Below are positions 1-10,237 of a stretch of 64,000 bases of DNA, piece after piece (position 1 is the stretch's first letter; every line of letters starts with the position of its first letter). Made by a program: the position numbers and the translations under genes. The stretch comes from CAWEBF01 sp963807235 (GTDB lineage Bacteria > Acidobacteriota > Vicinamibacteria > Vicinamibacterales > UBA2999), in NCBI GenBank assembly GCA_963807235.1, contig CAWEBF010000034.1:105341-169340 (forward strand), given 5' to 3'. Under the pieces are notes generated by a model that was not told the DNA's origin, searched no databases, and saw only the letters and a program-made list of their open reading frames with translations.

Positions 1-1777
<1,777 letters not shown>

Positions 1778-1802
1778 GAACCAGTGATTTTACCTGTTAC
1801 AG

Positions 1803-1912
1803 GCTAGCGAGGCTTCGCGCGTGACCCCGAGAGCTTCGCCTCGCTAGCGCAGTGTCTTTTGGCCCCGCTTCGCGGGGCGGGAAAACTTGATTCACTTGAG
1901 CGTCAAGTTTTC
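1803..1912 (+). repeat. Tagged inverted-repeat element, copy A
   Basis: In order on the plus strand: an 11-bp inverted repeat GCTAGCGAGGC/GCCTCGCTAGC (1803-1813 and 1838-1848), the tag CAGTGTCTTTTGG (from 1850), a GC hairpin with 7-bp stem and TTC loop (1862-1878), and a second inverted repeat GAAAACTTGA/TCAAGTTTTC (1881-1890 and 1903-1912). The last repeat uses the 3' end of rmuC, whose stop codon sits in its loop. Four more copies with the same tag and GC hairpin occur in the window. There is no T-run, so it is not a classical terminator. Confidence 0.75.
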
Positions 1913-3223
1913 GGGTTCGGGCTGGGTCACGGCCTCCTCGGGCACGCCCATCAGGCCAATCGAGGTCAGCACGCGCGGCACGGTGTCGATCGGCTCGGCC
2001 ACGGGGATCTCGGGGCTCGTGGTCACGTCCAGCTCGCGCAGGCGGCGGGCGCTGACCAGCACGCGGCTCTCGAACGAGCCGGCCGCCTGGTTGTAGGCCT
2101 GCACCGCGCCATCGAGCTTGCGGCGCAGCTCGTCGAAGTAATCGGTGAACTTGGACACGCGGTCGTAGAACTCCCGCCCCAGGCGCGCCACCTCGCGGTA
2201 GTTGTCGGCCAGCACCTCCTGGCGCCACGTGTGGGCCACTGTGGTCAGCAGCGCGATGAGCGTGATGGGGCTCGCCAGCAGCACGCGACGCTCGAGCCCG
2301 TGCTCGATGAGCGACAGGTCGTGTTGCAGCGCCGCGCTGAAGAGCGTCTCACCCGGCAGGAACATCACCACCATCTCGGGCGAGTTGCCCAGCTGTTCCC
2401 AGTAGCCCTTGGCGCCCAGCTTGTCCATGTGCTCGCGCACGTGGCGTGCGTGCGCCTGGAGCCGCGCGGTCCGCTCTTGCTCGTCCTGCGTCTCGTGCGC
2501 GTCGAGGAAGGCTTCGAGCGGCACCTTGGCGTCCACGATCATCTGCTTGCCGCCCGGCAGGTGCACGATCAGATCCGGCCGCAGCCGCCCCGTGTCGGAC
2601 CAGAGCGCCGGCTGCTCGTCGAAGTCGCAGTGCTGCAGCATCCCCGACAGTTCCACCACGCGGCGCAGCTGCATCTCGCCCCACCGGCCGCGGACCGACG
2701 GCGTGCGCAGCGCGCGCGCCAACGTCTGCGTGGTCGTGCCCAGCGAGGCCAGCTGCTCGGTCAGGCGCGCATAGGAGTCGATGCGCGTCCGCTCCGTCTC
2801 GCCCAGCCGTAACTCGACGGCCTTGAGCGAATCGGCCAGCGGCTTCACCAGGGTGTCGATGGCCTTGTGACGCGCGTCCATCTGCGCGGCCGTCTCGTTT
2901 TTCAGCCCGTCGAAGGTGGCCTTGGCCAGGTCCAGGAACGCGCCCTGGTTGGCTCGCAGCGCTTCGGCCGCCACGCCCTGGAACGCCTCGCGCAGCTGGC
3001 GCTCCGCCTTGTCGAGCATGTCCTTGGTGGCCGCCAGGCCCTGGCGCTCGCGGTCGGCTACCTGCACCAGCCACTTGTTGTCCTGCTTGGCCGCCGCCAG
3101 CTCCCCGGCCCAGGCTGTCTGTGCCTCGGCCAACCGCCTCGCCCCATGGCTGCGCGTCACGACGTACGTAGCCGCCGCCGCCAGCACTGCGGCAATCACG
3201 GCGGCGAGGATGGCGACTTCCAT
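1892..3223 (-). CDS. rmuC: DNA recombination protein RmuC
   Basis: A 443-residue RmuC family protein (PF02646), normally linked to limiting inversions and rearrangements between short inverted repeats. It has an N-terminal transmembrane anchor (residues 3-20), a long coiled coil to about residue 150, and a PD-(D/E)XK-like nuclease core with GRWGEMQL, DLIVHLPGG and IVDAKVPLEAF. The start is the ATG at 3223: the same frame continues upstream into the M28 peptidase, but RmuC homology and the membrane anchor begin here. The junction is an ACTACGA heptad array with no stop codon, which I read as an accidental open junction and not a true fusion. An RmuC gene flanked by inverted-repeat elements is notable, though the family is widespread. 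Confidence 0.92.
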   Translation of the reverse strand: MEVAILAAVIAAVLAAAATYVVTRSHGARRLAEAQTAWAGELAAAKQDNKWLVQVADRERQGLAATKDMLDKAERQLREAFQGVAAEALRANQGAFLDLAKATFDGLKNETAAQMDARHKAIDTLVKPLADSLKAVELRLGETERTRIDSYARLTEQLASLGTTTQTLARALRTPSVRGRWGEMQLRRVVELSGMLQHCDFDEQPALWSDTGRLRPDLIVHLPGGKQMIVDAKVPLEAFLDAHETQDEQERTARLQAHARHVREHMDKLGAKGYWEQLGNSPEMVVMFLPGETLFSAALQHDLSLIEHGLERRVLLASPITLIALLTTVAHTWRQEVLADNYREVARLGREFYDRVSKFTDYFDELRRKLDGAVQAYNQAAGSFESRVLVSARRLRELDVTTSPEIPVAEPIDTVPRVLTSIGLMGVPEEAVTQPEPENLTLK

Positions 3224-4847
3224 CGACGACCAACTACGAACTACGAACCACGAACCACGAACTAACGAGTCGCCGCTGTCCGCGCGCTGGGGCAGTGCCT
3301 TGCGGGGCAGCAGCGCATCGCGGTTGGCGCTGTGATAAGCGAAGGCCGCGACAATGACGGCGTTCTTCATCAGGTCCTCGGCCTGCAGCCGGTCGAACAC
3401 GTCCATGTTGCTGTGGTGCGAGTGGGTGCCGTACTCCACGGGGTCCTGGATGAACTGAAAGCCGGGCAACCCCACCTCGTCGAATGGCACGTGGTCGGTG
3501 GATCCGGTGCTGCGAATCGACAGCGTGGTCATCCCCAGGTTGCGGAAGGGCTCCATCCAGGCCGCGAACACCGGCCGCACGGCTTCGTTGCCCTGCAGAT
3601 AGACGCCCCGAAAGGCGCCCGTACCGTTGTCCATGTTGAAGTAGGCCGAGATCTTCGCGTGGCCAGGCAGAAGCGCCATCGTGTCGCGGTTGCCGAACTG
3701 CTGCCTGACGTAGGCGCGCGATCCCAGCAGTCCCTGTTCCTCGCCCGTCCACAGCGCCAGCCGGATCGTGCGCCGCATGCGCAGGCCCGTGGTCTTCAGG
3801 ATCCGCATGGCTTCCATCATCACCGCCGAACCCGCGGCGTTGTCGGTGGCGCCGGTGCCCGCATGCCATGAATCGAAGTGCGCGCCGAGCATCACCACCT
3901 CGTCGGCGCGGTCGGTCCCGGGGATCTCGCCGATCAGATTGAACGCGGTCAGCGGCTCGTCGAAAAACCGGTTCTGGACGTTCAACTCGAGCTGCACCGG
4001 AACCTTGGCGTTGAGCAGACGCGCGATGCGGTTGTAGTGCTCCGACGCGACCAGGATCTGCGGCGTGACGATCGGCGGCCTGGCCTCGCGATACGTGGCC
4101 GGCGCGTTCGACACCAGGATCGTCCCGTGGTCGTTGCGGCCCGAGGCAGGCTCGATAGTGGCCACGACGCCTTCCTTGGCCAGGTACTCCATGTATCGCT
4201 GGTTGAAGTTGGGATCGGCCGGCGGACCGCCGGCGCGGCCGCCGCGGCCCCGGCCGGCGTTCACGGGCTGGCTCTGGAGCTCGACGAGTTCCTGATCGGT
4301 ATACCGGCGGCCGAGCGGCGTGAAGAGCGCGCGTACCTCGGTTGCTGCCCCGAGCATCACAATCTTCCCGTTGAGCTTGCCGCTCCACGCGGCCATGTCC
4401 TGGTCATTGCGGATGCCCGGGGCAACCACCTCGGCCGCGACGGGGCCGTTGGTCCCAGGCGTCCACGCGCGGGGGAACGCGATCAGGGGAAACGGCTGCG
4501 GCGACACGACATTGGCCGTGAATTTCTCGTTGGCCCAGCCCCTGCCGAAGGGACCCCAGGTCTCCTGGCGCACATTGGAGACGCCCCAGCCCGTCAGGCG
4601 CTTGCCCGCCCAGTCCGCGGCGGCGCGAACCGTGGGGGAATTGGTCAACCGTGGGCCGTGAACGTCCGTCAAATTCCACACGGTGTCCATGACCTGGGAC
4701 CGCTCCAGGCCTTCGCTCTTGATCCGCTGGACGGCGTCGAGGTCCGCGGTGTCGGCCCGTGACCCCTGGGATTGGGCAAAGGGCGCGCCGGCTGCCGCCG
4801 ATATGACGAAGGACACGACTGGCCAGGGTGGGGAGATACGGCTTCAC
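3224..4847 (-). CDS. Secreted M28 family zinc aminopeptidase
   Basis: A peptidase of the M28 family (aminopeptidase/carboxypeptidase Q type) that removes amino acids from peptides outside the cytoplasm. Co-catalytic zinc ligands are visible in order: AHFDSW, TDNAAGS, TGEEQGLLG, NMDNGTG and TDHVPF. A PA-like insert precedes the catalytic domain. The best start is the GTG at 4847, preceded by GGAGG at 5-nt spacing. Its first residues MKPYLPTLAS, joined across a one-base shift near 4815 to SFVISAAAGAPFAQ, make a normal signal peptide; the uninterrupted frame begins only at a GTG at 4816. Homology ends near LPRKALPQ, just before a heptad array, and the frame then runs into rmuC without a stop. 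Confidence 0.88.
3232..3264. repeat. Heptad tandem array, ACTACGA type
   Basis: ACTACGA, ACTACGA, ACCACGA, ACCACGA, ACTA: period 7 nt. It lies between the M28 peptidase and rmuC and is open in the frame that joins them. Confidence 0.85.
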
Positions 4848-4876
4848 GGAGACCTCCAGAGGGAGTCTAACTCTGA

Positions 4877-4910
4877 AGGCTCCAGGCTCCAGGCTCCAGG
4901 CTCCAGGCCT
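4877..4910. repeat. Heptad tandem array, GGCTCCA type
   Basis: Four perfect AGGCTCC units plus a partial fifth, period 7 nt, in the intergenic region between the divergent M28 and M23 peptidase genes. A TAAGAT hexamer follows at 4915-4920 and could be the -10 box of the M23 gene. Confidence 0.85.
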
Positions 4911-4946
4911 CGGATAAGATACGGGACTTCGTTTTCGACTGACACG

Positions 4947-6266
4947 ATGCGCGCTTCACTGATTGCCGCCGCTGGAATTGCCGCGCTGGGGCTGGCGGCC
5001 CACGTCGCCTATCGCTCGGCCGTGTTGTCGCCGGGGACGGGCGACATCGTGCCGGCCATGGTGACGGCCGTGGGCAACGTGACGCGCGACATCGCCCTGG
5101 TCCCCGATACGACGCTCATCCAGGGGCTCATTCCCCGCAGCACCACGCTCGACACGCTGCTTCGGGGCCACGGCGTGGCCGACGACGCGGCAGTGGGCGT
5201 CGTGCATGCTGCCGCGCGGGTGTTCGATCCGCGCCGCCTGCGATCGCTCCAGCCCTTCTCGTTGGAGCGCACGGTCGAAGGCGCGCTGCGGCTCTTCGAG
5301 TACCAGGTGGATCCGCAGACGTTCCTGCGGGTCAAGCCGGCCGCGCCCGGCGCCGCGTCGTGGACCGCCGAGCTCGTGCCGATTCCGCGCACGCTCGAGC
5401 AGGCGGTGACCGCAGGCCGCATCGACCGCGACACGCCGTCCCTCTTTCAAGCAATGGATGCCGCCGGTGAAGAGGATCAGCTCGCGGTGGACCTGGCTGG
5501 AATCTTCTCAGGGGAAGTGGACTTCAACAGCGAGCTGCAGCCCGGCGACGGCTTCGCGCTGGCCTTCGAGCGCTACACGCGCGAGAACGGTCCCGCGACG
5601 TACGGCGACATCACCGCGGCGGAGTTCCGTAACGACGGCCGCGTGCTGCGTGCCATCCGCTTCACGCCGCCCGGCGGCAAGCCGGGCTACTACGACGAGG
5701 CCGGCCGATCGCTGCGGCGATTCTTCCTGCGGTCGCCGTTGAAGTTCGAGCCGCGCATCACCTCGAGATTTTCGTCGAGCCGGCGGCATCCCGTTCTGCA
5801 CACGTCCCGGGCGCACCGCGGCGTGGATTATGCCGCGCCCGTCGGCGCCCCAGTCATCGCGGCGGCGGGCGGCACGGTGGTGTCGGTGACGCGCGACGGC
5901 GCCAACGGCCGCATGGTGCGGCTGCGTCACGCGTCGGGCTACGAGTCGCGCTATCTGCACCTGTCGGCGTTCGCGCGCGGCCTCCGTGCAGGAGACCGCG
6001 TCGATCAGGGGGACACCATCGGCTTCGTGGGATCGTCGGGCCTGGCCACGGGTCCGCACCTGCACTACGCGCTGATCAAGAACGGCGCGTTCGTGAACCC
6101 GCTCGTCGAGCAGCGCAACCTGCCGCCGGAGGAGCCGTTGCCGGCAGACGCGTTGCCGCTTTTCGCGGCGGTTCGGGATGAGGCACTCGATCAGCTCTCC
6201 CGCGCATCCGGCAACCGCAATTCACAATTCACAATGCTCAATTCACAAACCAAGGATCGGAACTGA
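4947..6266 (+). CDS. M23 family metallopeptidase (LytM-type)
   Basis: A 439-residue envelope peptidase that probably cuts peptidoglycan cross-bridges. The ATG at 4947 gives a typical N-terminal export or membrane segment (LIAAAGIAALGLAAHVAY). An OapA/LysM-like middle region (residues about 50-270, with LIPRSTTLDTLLRGHGV) is followed by the LytM domain with its zinc motifs HRGVDYA and GPHLHYA near the C-terminus. The final residues (NSQFTMLNSQT) are encoded by an AATTCAC heptad array, so the true end may be just before it. The gene lies upstream of a DUF1015 gene in the same orientation, separated by a foldback cassette. Family assignment is firm; the substrate is not known. Confidence 0.9.
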   Translation: MRASLIAAAGIAALGLAAHVAYRSAVLSPGTGDIVPAMVTAVGNVTRDIALVPDTTLIQGLIPRSTTLDTLLRGHGVADDAAVGVVHAAARVFDPRRLRSLQPFSLERTVEGALRLFEYQVDPQTFLRVKPAAPGAASWTAELVPIPRTLEQAVTAGRIDRDTPSLFQAMDAAGEEDQLAVDLAGIFSGEVDFNSELQPGDGFALAFERYTRENGPATYGDITAAEFRNDGRVLRAIRFTPPGGKPGYYDEAGRSLRRFFLRSPLKFEPRITSRFSSSRRHPVLHTSRAHRGVDYAAPVGAPVIAAAGGTVVSVTRDGANGRMVRLRHASGYESRYLHLSAFARGLRAGDRVDQGDTIGFVGSSGLATGPHLHYALIKNGAFVNPLVEQRNLPPEEPLPADALPLFAAVRDEALDQLSRASGNRNSQFTMLNSQTKDRN

Positions 6267-6333
6267 ATCGCTGAACGAGCGGTGCTGTTCCGGCCTTCTT
6301 TGTGAATTGTGAATTGTGAATTGTGAATTGAAT
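6218..6333. repeat. Heptad-armed foldback cassette K1
   Basis: Two AATTCAC-type arrays in opposite orientation (6218-6250 and 6301-6333) flank about 50 bp that also folds: AAGGATCGGAAC (6252-6263) pairs with GTTCCGGCCTT (6287-6297), and CGCT pairs with AGCG in the loop. The M23 peptidase stop codon lies inside. A related cassette is at 46264-46408; both contain GTTCCGG and TTTGTGAATTG at the right arm. Confidence 0.75.
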
Positions 6334-6361
6334 GGTGCGATCCCCCCCTCGCCCCCCAACC

Positions 6362-6367
6362 TATAAT
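6362..6367 (+). promoter_or_regulatory. -10 box TATAAT of the DUF1015 gene
   Basis: A perfect TATAAT lies 13 nt before the ATG at 6381, so transcription would start about 6-8 nt upstream of the start codon. There is no ribosome binding site, which fits a nearly leaderless mRNA. No good -35 box is seen. Confidence 0.5.
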
Positions 6368-6380
6368 TTCTCCATCCCTT

Positions 6381-7614
6381 ATGGCGTTTCTTGCTCCGTT
6401 TCGCGCGCTGCGCCCGACGCCTGCGTCCGCCGCCCGCGTGGCGGCGGTGCCCTACGACGTCGTCTCGACGGAGGAAGCTCGGGCATTGGCCACCGATCCG
6501 TTGAGCTTTCTCCACGTGTCGAGGGCCGAGATCGACTTGCCGTCCTTCAGTGGCACCGTACGACGATGCGGTCTACCAGCGCGCCCGCGAGAACTTCGCC
6601 ACGCTGCGCGAGACGGCGCCACTCGTGACGGAGGACGACGTCAGCCTCTACATCTATCGATTGACGATGGGCGGGCATGTGCAAACGGGCGTCGCCGGCT
6701 GCTTCGGCCTGGACGACTACGACACCGGCGTGATCAAGAAGCACGAGCACACGCGCGTGGACAAGGAGAACGACCGCACCAGGCACATGATCGAGCTTTG
6801 CGCCCAAACGGGCCCGGTCTTTCTCACGTATCGCGCGACGCCGGAGGTAGACGACGTGGCGGCCTCCGTCGCGCGCGAAGCACCGCTCTTCGATTTCGAA
6901 GCCGTGGACGGCGTGCGCCACACCATCTGGCGCGCCGCCCCGGTGAACGCGTCGCAACTGGTTTCGTCCTTCGCCGCGATACCCACGCTGTACATCGCAG
7001 ACGGCCATCACCGCGCCGCCAGCGCGGCGCGGGCCCGCGCGTCGCTGAACGGCGCCGTAAACAGCACGGTCCCGACTGACGGCTACCGAGAGACGGACGG
7101 TGTGCTGGCGGTGGCGTTTCCGGACAGGGAGATGCAGGTCCTTCCTTACAACCGCCTGGTCAAGGACTTCGGCGGGGCCGATCCCCAGACTTTCCTCGCC
7201 TCCGTGACAAGAGTGGCCACGGTCCGGCCGGGCGGGCCGGTTCCGCCAGGTCCGGGCCACGTGTCGATGTTCGTCGGCGGGGAGTGGCACGACGTGGAAT
7301 TGCCTCCAGCGCCGGCCGGCGCGAGCGCCGCGGCCCGTCTGGACGTCAGCCGCCTGCACGATGTGGTGTTGGGTCCCTTGCTCGGGATCGGCGATCCCCG
7401 TATCGATCCGCGCATCGAGTTCTCGGGCGGTGCCCGCGGCACGGCCGCGCTCGAAGAACGCGTTCGGTCAGGTGCGGCCGTTGCCGCGTTTTCGATGCAT
7501 CCCGTTCGCGTTGACGATCTGATGACGGTGTCCGATGCGGGCGACATCATGCCGCCGAAGTCCACCTGGTTCGAACCCAAGCTGCGCGACGGTCTCCTGT
7601 CGCACTTGATTTAG
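6381..7614 (+). CDS. DUF1015 family protein, frameshifted near 6558
   Basis: A protein of the DUF1015 family (about 410 residues), often found beside serine biosynthesis genes; its biochemical role is unsettled. The first frame gives MAFLAPFRALRPTP and VAAVPYDVVSTEEA, typical of the family N-terminus. At a GTAC near 6558 the frame shifts and continues with YDDAVYQRARENF, then IADGHHRAASAARA, the conserved DGHHR motif, to the stop at 7614. The serC gene follows after 8 nt, so the two are probably cotranscribed, which supports a link to serine or phosphoserine metabolism. The start is the ATG at 6381, supported by a TATAAT box close upstream. The break looks like a consensus error. Confidence 0.87.
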
Positions 7615-7622
7615 GAGCTGTA

Positions 7623-8720
7623 ATGTCTTCCGCGTCCACGACCCGGCTCTTCAACTTCTCGTCCGGCCCGGCCGTCCTTCCGCTTCCCGTTCTCGAGCAG
7701 GCCCAGCGCGAGCTGGTGTCGCTGCCGGGCGTCGGCATGTCGGTGATGGAGATCAGCCACCGGTCCAAGGCCTTCGAGACGCTGCTCGAGAGCGCCGTGG
7801 CCGACATCCGCGCGCTGGCAGGGATCCCCGAGACCTATTCGATCCTGCTGCTGCAAGGCGGCGCGAGCCTCCAGTTCTCGATGGTGCCGATGAACCTGCT
7901 CGGAGCCGGCGCCACTGCCGACTACATCGACACCGGATCGTGGGCCGAGAAGGCCGCAAAAGAAGCCGCGCGCGTTGGCACGGTGAACGTCACCGGATCC
8001 ACCAAGGCCGATAACTACAACCGGCTGCCGAGGCCGGGCGAGATCGCGCTGACGCGGGACGCCGCCTACGTCCACATCACCACCAACAACACGATCGAGG
8101 GCACCGAGTGGCTGACGCTGCCCGACGCCGGCACCGCGCCGCTCGTGGCCGATGCCTCGTCCGACGTCTTCAGCCGGCCCATCGACATCACCCGCTTCGG
8201 GGTGGTGTACGCGGGCGCGCAGAAGAACCTGGGCCCGTCGGGCGTCACGCTGGTCATCATCCGCAAGGACCTGCTGGCGCGCTCGTCGAAGACGCTCCCC
8301 ACGATGCTCAACTACCAGGTGATGGCCGAGAACAATTCTCTGTACAACACGCCAAACACCTTCGGCGTCTACATCATGGGTCTCACGATGCAGTGGCTGA
8401 AGTCGGTCGGCGGCCTGCCGGCCATCGGGGAGCTGAACGCGAGGAAGGCGGCGCTGCTCTACGGAGAAATCGACCGCACCGCTTTCTATCGCGGGACCGC
8501 GGAGCCGGACAGCCGGTCGCGCATGAACGTGACGTTCCGGCTCCCGTCGGAGGAGCTGGAGAAGCGCTTCGAGAAGGAGGCAACCGCCGCCGGCCTGGAC
8601 GGCCTCAAGGGCCACCGTTCAGTGGGTGGGATGCGGGCCTCAATCTACAACGCGTTTCCCGAGGCCGGCGTTGAGGCCCTGGTTCAGTTCATGCGAGAGT
8701 TCGAGCGGAAGAATGGATAG
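7623..8720 (+). CDS. serC: Phosphoserine aminotransferase
   Basis: Converts 3-phosphohydroxypyruvate and glutamate to phosphoserine and 2-oxoglutarate in serine biosynthesis (PLP enzyme, class V fold, cytoplasm). The 365 residues match the usual family length. FNFSSGPAVLP opens the protein, MEISHRSKAFE and LLLQGGASLQF bind phosphate and substrate, and Lys201 in AGAQKNLGPSG is the PLP lysine. The ATG at 7623 has AGGAG six bases upstream. It follows the DUF1015 gene by 8 nt, so it is probably the second gene of a two-gene operon. Intact. Confidence 0.96.
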   Translation: MSSASTTRLFNFSSGPAVLPLPVLEQAQRELVSLPGVGMSVMEISHRSKAFETLLESAVADIRALAGIPETYSILLLQGGASLQFSMVPMNLLGAGATADYIDTGSWAEKAAKEAARVGTVNVTGSTKADNYNRLPRPGEIALTRDAAYVHITTNNTIEGTEWLTLPDAGTAPLVADASSDVFSRPIDITRFGVVYAGAQKNLGPSGVTLVIIRKDLLARSSKTLPTMLNYQVMAENNSLYNTPNTFGVYIMGLTMQWLKSVGGLPAIGELNARKAALLYGEIDRTAFYRGTAEPDSRSRMNVTFRLPSEELEKRFEKEATAAGLDGLKGHRSVGGMRASIYNAFPEAGVEALVQFMREFERKNG

Positions 8721-8731
8721 AGAAGAACAGG

Positions 8732-8761
8732 CTACGGTCTACAGTCTACGGTCCACGGTCC
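8732..8761. repeat. Heptad tandem array, ACGGTCT type
   Basis: CTACGGT, CTACAGT, CTACGGT, CCACGGT: four units with period 7 nt directly after serC and before the next ribosome binding site. Confidence 0.8.
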
Positions 8762-8775
8762 TGAAGGAGTGCACG

Positions 8776-9537
8776 ATGCCGAAGACGACCGCTTTCCTCG
8801 CCGCGGTAGTGCTCATGACCGGTGTGATATCGGCAGACGCGCAGTGGGTGCCCCGGGTTCCGCCTGGCACGCCGCTCGGGGCGGATGGCCGGCCCAACCT
8901 GGCTGCGCCGGCACCTCGCGGTGCCGACGGCAAGCCCGACTTTTCGGGTATCTGGACCGGCGACGGTCTCCAGAACTTCCGCGACCTCGCGTCCGAGATT
9001 CCCGGCGGCGCGCCGATGCAGCCGTGGGCCGAGGCGCTCTACAAGGAGCGGCTGACCGGCAAGCACGCCTGGATCGAGCCCGACGCCAACTGCCTGCCGC
9101 AGGGCGTGCCGAAGATCACACTCGCGCCGGCGCCCTGGAAGTTCATCCCGCTGGCCAGCACGATGGTGATTCTGTACGAGGCGTTCGGGCAGTGGCGGCA
9201 GATCCAGATGGACGGGCGTGCGCTGGTCAAGGAACCCAACCCGTCGTGGTTGGGCTACTCGAGCGGTCGCTGGGACGGCGACACGCTGGTCGTGACCACC
9301 ACCGGCTTCAACGGCAAGACCTGGCTCGACACCGGCGGCCACCCGACCACCGAGGCGCTGATCGTCACCGAGCGCTTCCGCCGGCCGTCGTTCGGGCGGC
9401 TGGAAATCGAGGTAACCATCGACGACGCCAAGGCCTACACAAAGCCCTGGAGCGCCATGCAGCGCATGCGCCTCTTACCCGATACCGAGCTGCTCGAGTT
9501 CGTGTGTTTGGAGAACGAGAAGTTTCAGAAGCACTAG
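8776..9537 (+). CDS. Secreted acidobacterial hypothetical protein
   Basis: A 253-residue exported protein with a signal peptide ending near ADAQ (residues 1-23). Family-type motifs are PDFSGIWTGDGL and SSGRWDGDTLVVTTTGF. This kind of protein is abundant in Acidobacteriota and has no proven function; a second member lies at 26921-27712. The ATG at 8776 is chosen because AAGGAG lies 6 nt upstream and the signal peptide begins there, although the frame is open further upstream. The stop codon lies within a 19-bp perfect inverted repeat (element D). I do not assign a reaction. Confidence 0.8.
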   Translation: MPKTTAFLAAVVLMTGVISADAQWVPRVPPGTPLGADGRPNLAAPAPRGADGKPDFSGIWTGDGLQNFRDLASEIPGGAPMQPWAEALYKERLTGKHAWIEPDANCLPQGVPKITLAPAPWKFIPLASTMVILYEAFGQWRQIQMDGRALVKEPNPSWLGYSSGRWDGDTLVVTTTGFNGKTWLDTGGHPTTEALIVTERFRRPSFGRLEIEVTIDDAKAYTKPWSAMQRMRLLPDTELLEFVCLENEKFQKH

Positions 9538-9630
9538 CCGCCGCGTCTGGCGCGCACGTCGGCTAGTGCTTCTGAAACAGTGTCTGTTTGGGCGCAGCGT
9601 TTTCGGCCTTCGGCCTCAACGCGCGCCGGG
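9522..9630 (+). repeat. Tagged inverted-repeat element, copy D
   Basis: The last 15 coding bases and TAG stop of the upstream gene form GTTTCAGAAGCACTAGCCG (9522-9540), which is perfectly complementary to 9560-9578 across a 19-nt loop. The tag CAGTGTCTGTTTGGGC follows (9578-9593), then an imperfect GC-rich hairpin (to about 9630). It has the same architecture as copies B, C and E. It could reduce readthrough, but there is no U-tract. Confidence 0.8.
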
Positions 9631-9639
9631 TGGCCCGAA

Positions 9640-9666
9640 GCCTGGAGCCCGGGGCCTGGAGCCCTT
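9640..9666. repeat. Heptad tandem array, GGCTCCA type
   Basis: GCCTGGA, GCCCGGG, GCCTGGA, GCCCTTA: a degenerate array with a 7-nt period, directly beyond the 3' end of the minus-strand FMN reductase gene. Confidence 0.65.
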
Positions 9667-10231
9667 AAGCGCGAGCCGTCTTCAACGTCCGGGTCCACCA
9701 CGTGAGATTGTCGAGTAGGCCCGCGGCGGCCATCCGATTCTGTTCCGAGTCGATCTCGCTGACGTCCTTGATGAACCACGGGTTGGGGATGTGCACCGCA
9801 TGGCGGATTGGCACCATGTCCAGCTCCACGGCCACGGCGCGGAGCTGCTCGACGCCCCTCGCACCACCCGCGCCGCCCCAGCTCACGAAGGCCACGGCCT
9901 TCCGGCTCCAGGAGTAATAGGTGTAGTCGAGCGCGTTCTTCAGCACGGCGGGGTAGCCGTGGTTGTACTCCGGCGAGCAGATGATGTAGCCGTCCCCGTC
10001 GCGCACTTTGCCGCGCCATGCCTGCACGATCGGGTTCTGATATTCGTCCTTGGCCAGGCCGGGCGGCAGCGCCTCCTCGAAGAACGGCAGCGGGTAGTCG
10101 CGCAGGTCGAGTGTCTCCACCACCAGATCCGGGCGCTGCTTTGCGAGGCCGGCGATCCACTGCGCGGGCTTTTCGGAGAAGCGATTCGCCCGCGTGCTGC
10201 CGATGATGACCTTGATGTTCAGTGTGCTCAT
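9665..10231 (-). CDS. NADPH-dependent FMN reductase
   Basis: A 188-residue flavodoxin-like oxidoreductase that reduces FMN or quinone-type substrates with NAD(P)H. IIGSTRANRFSEKPA near the N-terminus is the FMN phosphate loop, and CSPEYNHGYPAVLKNALDY is the hallmark second motif. Length is normal for the family. It lies 6 nt downstream of the end of pcnB on the same strand and may be cotranscribed. The physiological substrate cannot be read from sequence; it could equally be a quinone or azo/chromate-type reductase. Confidence 0.9.
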   Translation of the reverse strand: MSTLNIKVIIGSTRANRFSEKPAQWIAGLAKQRPDLVVETLDLRDYPLPFFEEALPPGLAKDEYQNPIVQAWRGKVRDGDGYIICSPEYNHGYPAVLKNALDYTYYSWSRKAVAFVSWGGAGGARGVEQLRAVAVELDMVPIRHAVHIPNPWFIKDVSEIDSEQNRMAAAGLLDNLTWWTRTLKTARA

Positions 10232-10237
10232 GCGCGC

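Noticed and set aside
1892..4816. A true M28 peptidase-RmuC fusion protein
   Set aside because: One is exported and the other is a cytoplasmic membrane-anchored nuclease-like protein; the junction is a tandem repeat and RmuC has its own start and anchor.
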